A stretch of DNA of 64,000 bases from the NCBI RefSeq assembly GCF_008386395.1, contig NZ_CP043761.1:6820001-6884000 (forward strand). The letters are read 5' to 3'. Under the pieces are notes generated by a model, which was given only the letters and a program-made list of their open reading frames with translations, made no database searches and was not told where the DNA came from. The position numbers and the translations under genes were made by a program. Source of the stretch: Paenibacillus sp. 37. Its GTDB lineage: Bacteria > Bacillota > Bacilli > Paenibacillales > Paenibacillaceae. Shown piece after piece: positions 53,111 to 60,851 of the stretch (position 1 is the first letter of the stretch; each line of letters begins with the position of its first letter).

Positions 53111-54028
53111 GTGAGCAGTTCACTCTTTACACTAACGTTAATCTTCACAGCTTTACTTGTGATACATATCGTGTACAAAATTATTGCAAAGCTTCAGCCA
53201 AGCAAAGACTATTCAGGCATCGGCCAAAAAATCAAAACCTGGTGGGGTATGTTTGTGATCTTCTGCCTCGCCACCCTTTTTAACCCCATCGTGTCCCTCA
53301 TCTCCCTCATGGTGCTTGCATTCTTCTCACTCAAAGAATACTTCTCCATGATTCGCAGTACACGCAAAGCCGACCGCAGACTGTTCCTGTGGGCATATCT
53401 GGCGATTCCGGTTCAGTTCTACTGGATCTATATTGGATGGTATGGCATGTTTATCGTGTTTATTCCCCTATATGTGTTCCTGGTGTTGCCCTTGCCACGT
53501 CTGATTAACAAAGGTACGGTCGGTTTCCTGCGCAGTGTCAGCTCCACACAATGGGGACTAATGCTGATGGTGTTTGGACTGAGCCACCTGGCCTATTTTC
53601 CATTTGCCACACCGGAGTACGGGTCCAAGCTGGTGTTGTTCTTGGTCGTGTTAACACAGCTTAATGATGTGGTGCACTATCTGGTCTCTCTCTATCTGGG
53701 CAAACGAAAAGTGGTGCCTACCGCCAATCCTTTTGTCACCTGGGAAGGGTTCGCGTGTGCGTTCATTGTAACGACAGCATCGTCTTATTTCATCCATCCC
53801 TACCTGACGCCATTTGATTGGAAATTCTCGCTATTCATCGGGGTGTTGATCAGTCTGGCCGGATTCTTCGGCAGTCTGACGGTGTCTGTACTGAAGCGCG
53901 ATCTGTTAATCGGGGATGACAACAAGTTTGATTCGCTCAAAAAAAGCTACCTGAGCCGGGTCGACAGCCTGACCTATACCTCTCCGGTTATGTTCCACGT
54001 GGTCCGTTATTTCTTTGACTTTATGTAG
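53111..54028 (+). CDS. Phosphatidate cytidylyltransferase-like membrane protein (CdsA family)
   Basis: 305 residues with eight or more membrane segments. The C-terminal region SVLKRDLLIGDDNKFDSLKK cut at SYLSRVDSLTYTSPVMF matches the CdsA signature (SxxKR...D...RxDSL). CdsA makes CDP-diacylglycerol from phosphatidate and CTP. The tail diverges from housekeeping CdsA (DDNKFDSLKK instead of the usual DR-rich stretch), so this is probably a paralogue. GTG start with SD AGGTGATC. Confidence 0.8.
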   Translation: MSSSLFTLTLIFTALLVIHIVYKIIAKLQPSKDYSGIGQKIKTWWGMFVIFCLATLFNPIVSLISLMVLAFFSLKEYFSMIRSTRKADRRLFLWAYLAIPVQFYWIYIGWYGMFIVFIPLYVFLVLPLPRLINKGTVGFLRSVSSTQWGLMLMVFGLSHLAYFPFATPEYGSKLVLFLVVLTQLNDVVHYLVSLYLGKRKVVPTANPFVTWEGFACAFIVTTASSYFIHPYLTPFDWKFSLFIGVLISLAGFFGSLTVSVLKRDLLIGDDNKFDSLKKSYLSRVDSLTYTSPVMFHVVRYFFDFM

Positions 54029-54065
54029 CAACAGATAGATCGGCGATCTTGTAATTAAGTATGTC

Positions 54066-54095
54066 AAAAAAAGCAGCCACTTAGGCTGCTTTTCC
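54066..54095. terminator. Terminator between CdsA-like and lipoprotein genes
   Basis: AAAAAGCAGCC pairs with GGCTGCTTTT around ACTTA. A- and T-runs on both sides make it bidirectional for the convergent genes. Confidence 0.88.
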
Positions 54096-54135
54096 TGTTC
54101 AACAGGCCCTAGACGGAGCCTTCATGATGTGCCTG

Positions 54136-54714
54136 CTACTTCAACGTAATTTCTTTTTCGGACATGATTTCGTTCCCCTCATCATTTGTGAAGACAAATG
54201 TGGCTTTGCCCCGCTCGCCCTTCATCTCATCCGAGTAGATAAAGCCGGAAAATTGTCCATTGCCGCTAAAGTAAAACCCCTCTTCACCATTCCCACCATG
54301 TTCAATGGCTTCCTGTAGTGAATTCACAATCGTCACCGTGTTAGACGTCCATCGCATCTCCGTTAGTGCATAACCCTTCGGAACCTGTTTAATTCCAAAA
54401 TCAAAACTGTTACCCTCGCTCGGTTTCTCCGACTGGTCAATAACGATATCAATCTGTTCAGACGGTTCAGTGGATTCCGATTGAGCCGTAGGCTTGCCCT
54501 CATCACCACTGGCACTGCCTTGGCTATTGTTATTCTTCGCATCCGCATTCGGAACAGAGTTTTCTCCGGCTTCCTCTACAGGTTGCTTCGATTGCGGATA
54601 GGCGTGCTCCTGAACAGATTCATTATTATTCTTGGCGCCACAGGCACTGACGAATAGCGAAATACAGAGCACAGACATGCAAAGTACAGATTTCTTTATA
54701 TTCATGATCATCAT
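54136..54714 (-). CDS. Lipoprotein of unknown function
   Basis: 192 residues. Signal peptide with lipobox VSAC (Cys about 25), a long Asn/Glu/Ser-rich disordered linker to about residue 95, then a compact C-terminal domain (QVPKGYALTEMRWTSNTVTI; GKATFVFTNDEGNEIMSEKE). No family is recognised. Clustered ATG codons follow GGGAG; the exact start is uncertain within 9 bases. It faces the CdsA-like gene convergently. Confidence 0.75.
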   Translation of the reverse strand: MMIMNIKKSVLCMSVLCISLFVSACGAKNNNESVQEHAYPQSKQPVEEAGENSVPNADAKNNNSQGSASGDEGKPTAQSESTEPSEQIDIVIDQSEKPSEGNSFDFGIKQVPKGYALTEMRWTSNTVTIVNSLQEAIEHGGNGEEGFYFSGNGQFSGFIYSDEMKGERGKATFVFTNDEGNEIMSEKEITLK

Positions 54715-54790
54715 CTCATTCTCCCTTCATCCATTTACAGCACATATATCTATGTCAGTTGAACTAATCATTTACACGATAACGGAGAGG

Positions 54791-54900
54791 ACAGAAAAAA
54801 CCTGAAAAAGCGAAGCGTTCGCCTTTATCCCCGGATTTTCCCTTTAAGAAAGGGGAATCAAAAAATCTGGGGATAACAGCGATTGGAAGGTTATTCTGTC
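54791..54900. repeat. 110-bp nested inverted repeat (REP/MITE-like element)
   Basis: Outer arms GACAGAA/TTCTGTC and AACCT/AGGTT frame an inner long palindrome at 54825-54876 (TTATCCCC-G-GATT...TTCCCTTT / AAAGGGGAA...AATC-T-GGGGATAA). No frame lies inside and it is not immediately behind a gene (76 bp upstream of the lipoprotein start, 180 bp from the LysM stop). It looks like a dispersed intergenic palindromic unit; copies elsewhere cannot be checked here. The rest of 54715-55081 holds CATGACGTCATG (55059-55070) and no gene. Confidence 0.6.
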
Positions 54901-55081
54901 ATCGTAGTGTCAGTGTAAATATTCTTTAGTTCAACTTATATAGCACACCACTTACTAATCACTACACCATATCGTCCCACATGAAGCTCCATTATATGTA
55001 AATGATTAATAAATTCAATATGTAACTGCACCTCGATGAGTAAAAAAAGAACTCTATTCATGACGTCATGCACCGTTTATT

Positions 55082-55459
55082 TTATCGATCAAACCCAGGC
55101 AAGACCAACACTTGTCCAATCTGAATGGCGTTATGCTCAATTTTGTTCACTTTCTTGATAGCTTCTACATACACACGAGTGTCCATCTGCTGAGGTTTAT
55201 GTGCCAATGAAATGCCCCACAGTGTATCTCCCTGAGATACAACGATCTGGTCCCCCGACAGTAATTGCTCATCTCCGGCAAATGCAGTGAATACAGCACT
55301 ACACCCTATGATTATAATTAGAGTTATAGTGACGATCTTCATTAGCCAGGTTGGCGTCTTCACACGCTGCATGAATTGATCTTTAACATACACGGTGGGA
55401 GACTCGGACGTTTTGGTATAAACGGATTCATAAATACTTTTGTACGTAGAATATCTCAT
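55082..55459 (-). CDS. LysM-domain single-pass protein (YneA-like)
   Basis: 125 residues. A cytoplasmic N-terminus of about 35 residues, a membrane segment (WLMKIVTITLIIIIGCSAVF), and one LysM domain at the C-terminus (VVSQGDTLWGISLAHKPQQM...GQVLVLPGF). The layout matches YneA, the SOS-induced division inhibitor, but no lexA gene lies next to it and no CGAAC-N4-GTTCG box is seen upstream. SD GGAGG lies 9 nt from ATG 55459. Confidence 0.8.
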   Translation of the reverse strand: MRYSTYKSIYESVYTKTSESPTVYVKDQFMQRVKTPTWLMKIVTITLIIIIGCSAVFTAFAGDEQLLSGDQIVVSQGDTLWGISLAHKPQQMDTRVYVEAIKKVNKIEHNAIQIGQVLVLPGFDR

Positions 55460-55763
55460 TCTAGTCGACCTCCAGACTTTCATTCCGCTAATCTTTAATT
55501 TCATGTTTACCTATGTATTTTTCCTATAACAATGAATGATCAATAATTAACTCTTTCACTATATAGGTATCTTTGCCTAAGTGTCCCTAGCCTGATAGGT
55601 CTATACTACCAGTTCACTCTAAACAAATTCTGAACAACCGAATTTCAATGTTATATCCGATTTAATCTATCCAATATTCATGCCTGATTTTCGGCGATGC
55701 TTGCTGCAACGTTTTTCTATAATAGGTATAGACAAAGATTCTAATGAGTAAGGACGTGCCCCC

Positions 55764-56816
55764 ATGATTTCTGCTGATCTAAAGGAACAATATTACGAGG
55801 CACTTGTGGCCAAGGATTCGGAATACGAGGGTTTATTCTATGTTGGAGTCCGAACCACGGGTGTGTTCTGTCGTCCCACATGTCCTGCGCGAAAGCCAAA
55901 ATTTGAAAACTGCGAATTCTATGAGACGGCTCAGCAGGCACTTCTGGCCTCTTATCGCCCTTGCCAGCGCTGTCGCCCGCTCTCTCACCCTAACCAAGTA
56001 TCCGATGTCGTTCGCATATTAGTGGAAGCTGTGGAGAAAAATCCGGAGAAACGCTGGAAAGGACAGGATTTCAAGGCCCTCTCCATCGACGAATCCACTG
56101 CTCGCCGTCAGTTTAAGAAGCGGTTCGGCATGACCTTTGTTGAATATGCTCGCGCTCGCCGCATGGGACTTGCCCTGAAAAATATTCGCTCCGGCCGCAC
56201 CGTGATTGATAGCCAATTATCTACCGGATATGAATCAAGCAGTGGCTTCCGCGATGCCTTTTCACGGATCATGGGAGCCGCCCCTACACAAGTCGATGAA
56301 GGACATATCCTGAAAGCGTCCTGGATTGACACCCGCCTCGGCCCGATGATGGCCATTGCTGATGAGGAGTCGCTATATTTACTGGAATTTGTAGACCGCA
56401 GAGGTCTGGAACGCGAAGTTGAGCGTCTGCGTAAACGAACCAAATCAGCGATTGTGCCCGGCACTACAGCTCCCATCCAGTCCATTGAGCGTGAACTAAA
56501 CGAGTACTTTCAAGGTATTCGGACAGCATTCGACACACCGTTGTTCTGTTTAGGAACACTATTCCAAAAACTTGTGTGGGAACAGCTGACGGCCATTCCG
56601 GCTGGTGAAACGAGGTCATATCAAGAGATAGCAAATGCACTGGGAAAACCGACTGCGTGCCGAGCTGTAGCACAGGCAAATGGGGCCAATCAGCTTGCGA
56701 TTGTGATTCCATGTCACCGTGTAATCAATGCCAGTGGTGAGCTGGGCGGATACGGCGGAGGATTAACTCGCAAAAACTGGCTGTTGACTCACGAGAAACA
56801 AAAAAAGGGTAGCTGA
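55764..56816 (+). CDS. ada: Ada: bifunctional methylphosphotriester/O6-methylguanine methyltransferase and regulator
   Basis: 350 residues. The N-terminal zinc site has C36, C40, C67 and C70 (FCRPTC...PCQRC; C36 is the methyl-acceptor position). An AraC-type HTH (TARRQFKKRFGMTFVEYARARRMG cut across two helices) follows, then the MGMT domain with IPCHRVI near residue 315. It repairs alkylated DNA and activates the adaptive response. In Bacillus these functions are split between AdaA and AdaB; here they are fused as in enteric Ada. TATAAT at 55718-55723 is a likely -10; SD AAGGA is modest. Confidence 0.92.
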   Translation: MISADLKEQYYEALVAKDSEYEGLFYVGVRTTGVFCRPTCPARKPKFENCEFYETAQQALLASYRPCQRCRPLSHPNQVSDVVRILVEAVEKNPEKRWKGQDFKALSIDESTARRQFKKRFGMTFVEYARARRMGLALKNIRSGRTVIDSQLSTGYESSSGFRDAFSRIMGAAPTQVDEGHILKASWIDTRLGPMMAIADEESLYLLEFVDRRGLEREVERLRKRTKSAIVPGTTAPIQSIERELNEYFQGIRTAFDTPLFCLGTLFQKLVWEQLTAIPAGETRSYQEIANALGKPTACRAVAQANGANQLAIVIPCHRVINASGELGGYGGGLTRKNWLLTHEKQKKGS

Positions 56817-56893
56817 AAAACAGAATAAAGTAATGAAGTACGCATCAAATATCCAAAGAAATGCATGATATAACAAAGGAGAGTCAACATAAT

Positions 56894-57667
56894 ATGAGTA
56901 ACTTAGAAGAAAAAGCAGCGTTGTTCCAACAATACCATGTGAAAGGAAAACCACTTGTTCTGGTCAATGTGTGGGATGCCGGAAGTGCGCAAGCCATTCA
57001 ATCCGCTGGAGCAACGGCCATTGCTACCGGAAGCTGGTCCGTTGCTGCGGCCCACGGTGAACGCGATGGTGAAGCCATGCCATTCCATCTGGTGCTTGCC
57101 AATCTTGCACGGATTACAGCAAGCGTGGATCTGCCTGTAACGATCGATATAGAGGGAGGGTATGGGAGGTCTGTGTCAGAAGTGAAGCAAAATATCCTGC
57201 AAGTCATCGATCATGGTGCTGTAGGAATCAACATGGAAGATCAACTTCCCGCTGGCTTGGGATTGTACACTGTGGAGGAGCAATGCCCGAGATTGTCCGC
57301 CGCCCGGGAATCTGCGGAGCAGGCAGGCATCCCGTTGTTCATTAACGCCCGCACAGATATTTTCCTGCAACATGCACCTGAACACCATAACCACTCTCTC
57401 CTGGAGGAAGCACTTATACGTTCGAGCCATTATGCAGATGCAGGAGCCAGTGGTCTGTTTGTACCCGGTTTGCAGGATCACCAACTGATTCAGGAATTGT
57501 GTGAGCGTTCACCGCTGCCAATTAACGTCATGGTTACGTCTCCTGAGCCTTCACCAAAACAGCTTGCCACACTGGGTGTAGCACGTGTAAGCTATGGGCC
57601 ATATCCCTATCTGCAAGTTATGGAACACCTGAAAGAACTGGGGAGAAACATTTTATCGGGAAATTAA
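56894..57667 (+). CDS. Isocitrate lyase/PEP-mutase superfamily protein
   Basis: 257 residues, TIM barrel. LVLVNVWDAGSAQAIQSAGA, PVTIDIEGGYG (metal and substrate loop), VGINMEDQ and FINARTDIFL are the superfamily motifs. Close relatives are annotated as oxaloacetate decarboxylase- or 2-methylisocitrate-lyase-like; the reaction is uncertain. The start at ATG 56894 has GGAG 12 nt away; the ATG at 56861 has none. It follows ada after 77 bp and may share its transcript. Confidence 0.82.
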   Translation: MSNLEEKAALFQQYHVKGKPLVLVNVWDAGSAQAIQSAGATAIATGSWSVAAAHGERDGEAMPFHLVLANLARITASVDLPVTIDIEGGYGRSVSEVKQNILQVIDHGAVGINMEDQLPAGLGLYTVEEQCPRLSAARESAEQAGIPLFINARTDIFLQHAPEHHNHSLLEEALIRSSHYADAGASGLFVPGLQDHQLIQELCERSPLPINVMVTSPEPSPKQLATLGVARVSYGPYPYLQVMEHLKELGRNILSGN

Positions 57668-57717
57668 CAGGAGGGCATGTTATAATCACCTCTATTGAAC
57701 ATTTACAGGAGGCAATT

Positions 57718-58236
57718 ATGCTTAACGTGGAACAAAAGCTTGAAGTGCTACAATCGTATCCCCAACTACAACGCAAAGATGTTTCTCTCGGTCGTGTTAA
57801 TTTCCACTACGAGGATAGTGCGTATGATAAAAAGATTGTTGCTCTCCATATTCATCCTAACGGTAACGGTTATATCTATGCAGGACTACTAACTAACTAT
57901 GAGACCGATGCTAAAGGATTCGTCAATATTCGTGATTACTCCGAAACAGATCTGCGCACATTGTTAGATGAAACGATCCAAGCGATGTCTCACAATCCCA
58001 ACGCAGTTGAATTTAAAGAACCAGAACAAGTAAAAGCTGCTGCTCCTGCATTGTCTACAACCTCTACGAGTGGCGGAACGTGGATCGATGAAGATGGACA
58101 TACACTGACTTTAAAATACGAAGATGACATGTGGTATGTGTATTCCGGTGATAATCTGGATATGGCATTTGAAACGCGTAGCGAAGCTGGCGAGTACCTC
58201 AAAGACGAAGGATTCAAACCGCAGGCTCAGGCTTAG
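57718..58236 (+). CDS. Hypothetical protein (172 aa)
   Basis: No family recognised. The N-terminal part (about 1-100) is a mixed alpha/beta domain (FHYEDSAYDKKIVALHIHPNG cut at NGYIYAGLL). An Ala/Pro/Ser/Thr linker (about 105-120) follows, then a small beta domain (GGTWIDEDGHTLTLKYEDDM with WYVYSGDN). No signal or membrane segment. SD CAGGAGG precedes the ATG and a terminator follows, so it is a good gene. Confidence 0.8.
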   Translation: MLNVEQKLEVLQSYPQLQRKDVSLGRVNFHYEDSAYDKKIVALHIHPNGNGYIYAGLLTNYETDAKGFVNIRDYSETDLRTLLDETIQAMSHNPNAVEFKEPEQVKAAAPALSTTSTSGGTWIDEDGHTLTLKYEDDMWYVYSGDNLDMAFETRSEAGEYLKDEGFKPQAQA

Positions 58237-58263
58237 CGCATACAGATTCATTTTGGATTGCAG

Positions 58264-58300
58264 AAAAAACACGAGGCGTGTTCGCACTCGTGTTTTTTGT
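58264..58300. terminator. Bidirectional terminator
   Basis: AAAAAACACGAG pairs with CTCGTGTTTTTT around GCGTGTTCGCA, between convergent genes. Confidence 0.9.
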
Positions 58301-58355
58301 ATTACAGGAAGTTTCGCTTAGATTCCTTACCCAGTTCCTTTATAACTGTTTCCTG

Positions 58356-59054
58356 TCAGTCTTTTTTGGATTTCATGGTAAGCGGTGCATTCTTCATCAT
58401 CGGGTACGTAGACAGAAGTAGCGCACCGCCAATGCATCCCAGAACGGTGAACAATGTCATGCGATTGATCCTAGCAATCCACAACATAAACTCACCAAGA
58501 TCGCCCAATGTAATGATCAGCGTAAAGACCAAGCCAACCCCAAAGAACATAATGAAGAAGTTACGCATCCCCAAGCGCATCCAACAAACCGTTGGGAAGA
58601 ATGAGATTCCCAGTACGAGAAAGCCGCACATCAGATCGATCCACAGATAGGATAAGAAATGATATTCACTTGAATACAACATGCCCGGTTGATAAAGGGT
58701 TACGCCAACAATTCCTTTTTCCTGAAGCAGGTGTATGAGGAAATACGCCACATGCAGAATGACCATGGTGCCTGCAACCATCCATACCGAGTTCATATAG
58801 AAAGATTTCATGAATTGAATTCGTGTACTGCCCATACCGATCGCAACCGGAAACAGTGTAATAATTCCCCCGATTGCAAATGTACATATCCCTCCGTACA
58901 TTGGACCAAACAGTTGCGTAGCATACGAGACATCAAATATGAAGCCAATGGCCAGATATACAACGGCGAGCATCAGAGCGATGGATGAAAATATGCTCAG
59001 ATACAAACGCATATCATCGCGAATCAGTCGGTTCGTACCTTTTACTGCGTTCAT
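58356..59054 (-). CDS. ABC transporter membrane subunit of a YtrABC-like operon
   Basis: 232 residues with about six membrane segments (SIFSSIALMLAVVYLAIGFI at the N-terminus, FTLIITLGDLGEFMLWIARI, and FTVLGCIGGALLLSTYPMM). It overlaps the ATPase gene by 4 bp. No sequence family is named from memory, but position and topology match the permease of YtrA-regulated ABC systems. Confidence 0.8.
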   Translation of the reverse strand: MNAVKGTNRLIRDDMRLYLSIFSSIALMLAVVYLAIGFIFDVSYATQLFGPMYGGICTFAIGGIITLFPVAIGMGSTRIQFMKSFYMNSVWMVAGTMVILHVAYFLIHLLQEKGIVGVTLYQPGMLYSSEYHFLSYLWIDLMCGFLVLGISFFPTVCWMRLGMRNFFIMFFGVGLVFTLIITLGDLGEFMLWIARINRMTLFTVLGCIGGALLLSTYPMMKNAPLTMKSKKD

Positions 59055-59926
59055 GGTTTAACCCCCTCTTGATTACGGGTCCTGTTAACCAAATAATCTT
59101 GTAATGTCGCTTTCTCAATGGAAAGCCCCTGCGAATGAGCGATATCCTTCCACATTTTCGAGTAGGGCTCATCAATCATCACTTTCACAGTCGATCCCAT
59201 CTGGGAAGACTCTATAACTTTAACACCTGCTGTGACTCGGTTGATATCGTTAATTGCCCCTGTTAGAAGAACTCCTTTTTCGCGCATCTCTTCCATCGGT
59301 TGATTTAACAACACCTCTCCAGCTTGCAAAACGATAATGGACTCACATAAAGGCTGAATCTCCTCAATATGATGGCTGGATATCAGAATCAGACGCGGGT
59401 TATCTTCATAACTTTCCAGTAGCGCATTGTAGAAGAACTTACGCTTCTCAGCATCGAGCCCATTGGTGGGTTCATCCAGAATGGTTATCTTTGCATTACT
59501 GGCAAGACCTAATATAATCTGGGTGGCAGTCTTCATGCCTTTCGAAAATTTAATGATTTTCTTCTTCTCCGGTAGTTCGAACACATTGATTAAACGTTCC
59601 GCCAAATCCTGATTCCACTGCGGATGAAAATATTGCCCCATTTGGACCATGTCACTAACCGTCCAGTTTTTTCCCAGGGGATGATTCTCCTGGATGTAGC
59701 ACAGATGCTCTTGGGCAGCCAGATTATTATAGGGGTCTTGACCCATGATCTGAACGGTTCCACTGTCCGGGCGGTTATGCCCTGCCAGTAAACTCATCAT
59801 GGTTGTTTTGCCCGCTCCATTTCTTCCCCAGATTGCACCAATGATTGGCTCACTCTCATGTAGCGTAACCTGGTTCAGAACGGGCGTCTTCTGGTAGCTG
59901 TAGTTGACCTGCTCCATATGAATCAT
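59051..59926 (-). CDS. ABC transporter ATP-binding protein (YtrB-like)
   Basis: 291 residues. Walker A WGRNGAGKTTM (about 33-43), Q-loop IQENHPLG, signature KFSKGMKTA (degenerate LSGGQ, as in YtrB and YxlF relatives), Walker B ITILDEPTNGLD and H-loop SSHHIEE. A C-terminal extension of about 80 residues follows. It overlaps the GntR gene and the permease gene by ATGA each. Related systems respond to cell-wall antibiotics. Confidence 0.88.
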   Translation of the reverse strand: MIHMEQVNYSYQKTPVLNQVTLHESEPIIGAIWGRNGAGKTTMMSLLAGHNRPDSGTVQIMGQDPYNNLAAQEHLCYIQENHPLGKNWTVSDMVQMGQYFHPQWNQDLAERLINVFELPEKKKIIKFSKGMKTATQIILGLASNAKITILDEPTNGLDAEKRKFFYNALLESYEDNPRLILISSHHIEEIQPLCESIIVLQAGEVLLNQPMEEMREKGVLLTGAINDINRVTAGVKVIESSQMGSTVKVMIDEPYSKMWKDIAHSQGLSIEKATLQDYLVNRTRNQEGVKP

Positions 59927-60303
59927 AACTCACTCTCCTTATCCTTCTTGCCGCGAATCAGATCAATAATCATGTCTTCATTCATGTGAATCCGTCTGGC
60001 TTCTTCAAGTAAAGGCTTGATGTATTCTTCATAAAAATCTTGCTTCCGTTCAACGAGCAATGCTTCTCTTGCTCCCTTTGCAACAAACATTCCAACACCT
60101 CGCTGTTTGTATATAATCCCCTTGTCCACGAGTTCCTGCAGTCCTTTGCGGGCTGTAGCCGGATTGATATTGTAGAAGCGCGACAGTTCATTGGTTGAGG
60201 GAACCTGTTCTTCCACCTTCAATCTGCCTTCCACAATATCGTCCATAATCATCGTAGCAATCTGATGAAAAATAGGCTGAGATTCATCCAAAGTCGATTT
60301 CAT
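59923..60303 (-). CDS. GntR-family repressor (YtrA subfamily)
   Basis: 126 residues: a winged helix (PIFHQIATMIMDDIVEGRLK; PSTNELSRFYNINPATARKG LQELVDKG with break) and a short helical tail, the YtrA size class. ATG 60303 follows GGAGG at only 3 nt. ATG 60330 has no SD. First gene of a three-gene operon overlapping by ATGA; it probably represses it through the repeats at 60345-60366. Confidence 0.85.
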   Translation of the reverse strand: MKSTLDESQPIFHQIATMIMDDIVEGRLKVEEQVPSTNELSRFYNINPATARKGLQELVDKGIIYKQRGVGMFVAKGAREALLVERKQDFYEEYIKPLLEEARRIHMNEDMIIDLIRGKKDKESEL

Positions 60304-60344
60304 GTGCCTCCAACTTTCATACGTATTCATTAGTGAGTTAGTCG

Positions 60345-60393
60345 GTTAGTTACTCATGTGACTAACTATAGTATACAAAGACGCAAATGTAAA
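60345..60393 (-). promoter_or_regulatory. Promoter and operator of the YtrABC-like operon
   Basis: Minus-strand -35 TTTACA (60388-60393), 17-bp spacer, -10 TATAGT (60365-60370). The inverted repeat GTTAGT-N10-ACTAAC (60345-60366) overlaps the -10 and start point. Further GTTAGT-like half-sites lie at 60337-60342. This suits GntR autorepression. Confidence 0.55.
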
Positions 60394-60402
60394 TAGGCGA
60401 AC

Positions 60403-60573
60403 TTAATTCATCGCCTTTCCTACCTTGACTCTATTGTATTGATTAATAAGCCTGTCCAGGACTACGGATTGCTGGATCACTTCCGGATGAAGCAGACTAC
60501 CGTATTCCATATGCATGCGATATAACAACTGTCTGGCATCTTCGATCCGTGATATCAAATCCAGGCGATCCAT
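60403..60573 (-). CDS. Spo0E-like aspartyl-phosphate phosphatase
   Basis: 56 residues, two helices, with the Spo0E-family motif SVVLD (SxxxD) before RLINQYNR. Such proteins dephosphorylate Spo0A~P and delay sporulation. ATG 60573 has SD GGAGGG 5 nt away; an upstream ATG at 60594 has none. It stands between the YtrA-type operon and the pro-peptide gene with its own leader. Confidence 0.85.
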   Translation of the reverse strand: MDRLDLISRIEDARQLLYRMHMEYGSLLHPEVIQQSVVLDRLINQYNRVKVGKAMN

Positions 60574-60664
60574 AGTATCCCTCCTTTTTGTCATATTTTA
60601 GTGTATTATGCCAATCATAAGCGCATGTGAGATACGACATACTTATTCTTCCACTTTGATACAC

Positions 60665-60703
60665 AAAAAAAGAACGCTTCTGATTTATTCAGAAGCGTTC
60701 TTT
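60665..60703 (-). terminator. Terminator of the RRNPP-peptide operon
   Basis: GAACGCTTCTGA/TCAGAAGCGTTC with a 6-nt loop, then seven T on the minus strand, 8 bp after the pro-peptide stop. Confidence 0.92.
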
Positions 60704-60710
60704 ACTTTTA

Positions 60711-60851
60711 TTAAGTTCCAAATCCATGATCAGCGGGTCTCATAATTTCGGGGTTCGGGATTTCCTTGCCTGGGACAGGTTCCGTAGCAGGGGCTACGAT
60801 GGATACAACGATACTACAGGTAGCTATCAGCAAAGCCAACTTTCTCTTCAT
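60711..60851 (-). CDS. Secreted pro-peptide of an RRNPP quorum-sensing pair (46 aa)
   Basis: ATG at 60851 encodes MKRKLALLIATCSIVVSIVA then a hydrophilic tail ending PADHGFGT. A basic n-region, hydrophobic core and short Pro-rich C-terminal part are the form of Phr, NprX and AloP-type pro-peptides. The gene starts inside the last 38 bases of the receptor gene in another frame and is followed by a strong terminator. The mature signal should be the C-terminal 5-8 residues (inference). SD GAGG is 12 nt away, so coupling to receptor translation is likely. Confidence 0.8.
   Translation of the reverse strand: MKRKLALLIATCSIVVSIVAPATEPVPGKEIPNPEIMRPADHGFGT

Noticed and set aside
53994..54009. TGTTCCACGTG half of a parS-like site
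   Set aside because: The right half diverges at four of five positions and the sequence is inside the coding region of the CdsA-like gene.
55460..55763. LexA box upstream of the YneA-like gene
   Set aside because: No CGAAC-N4-GTTCG match was found, only isolated GAAC/CGAA fragments.
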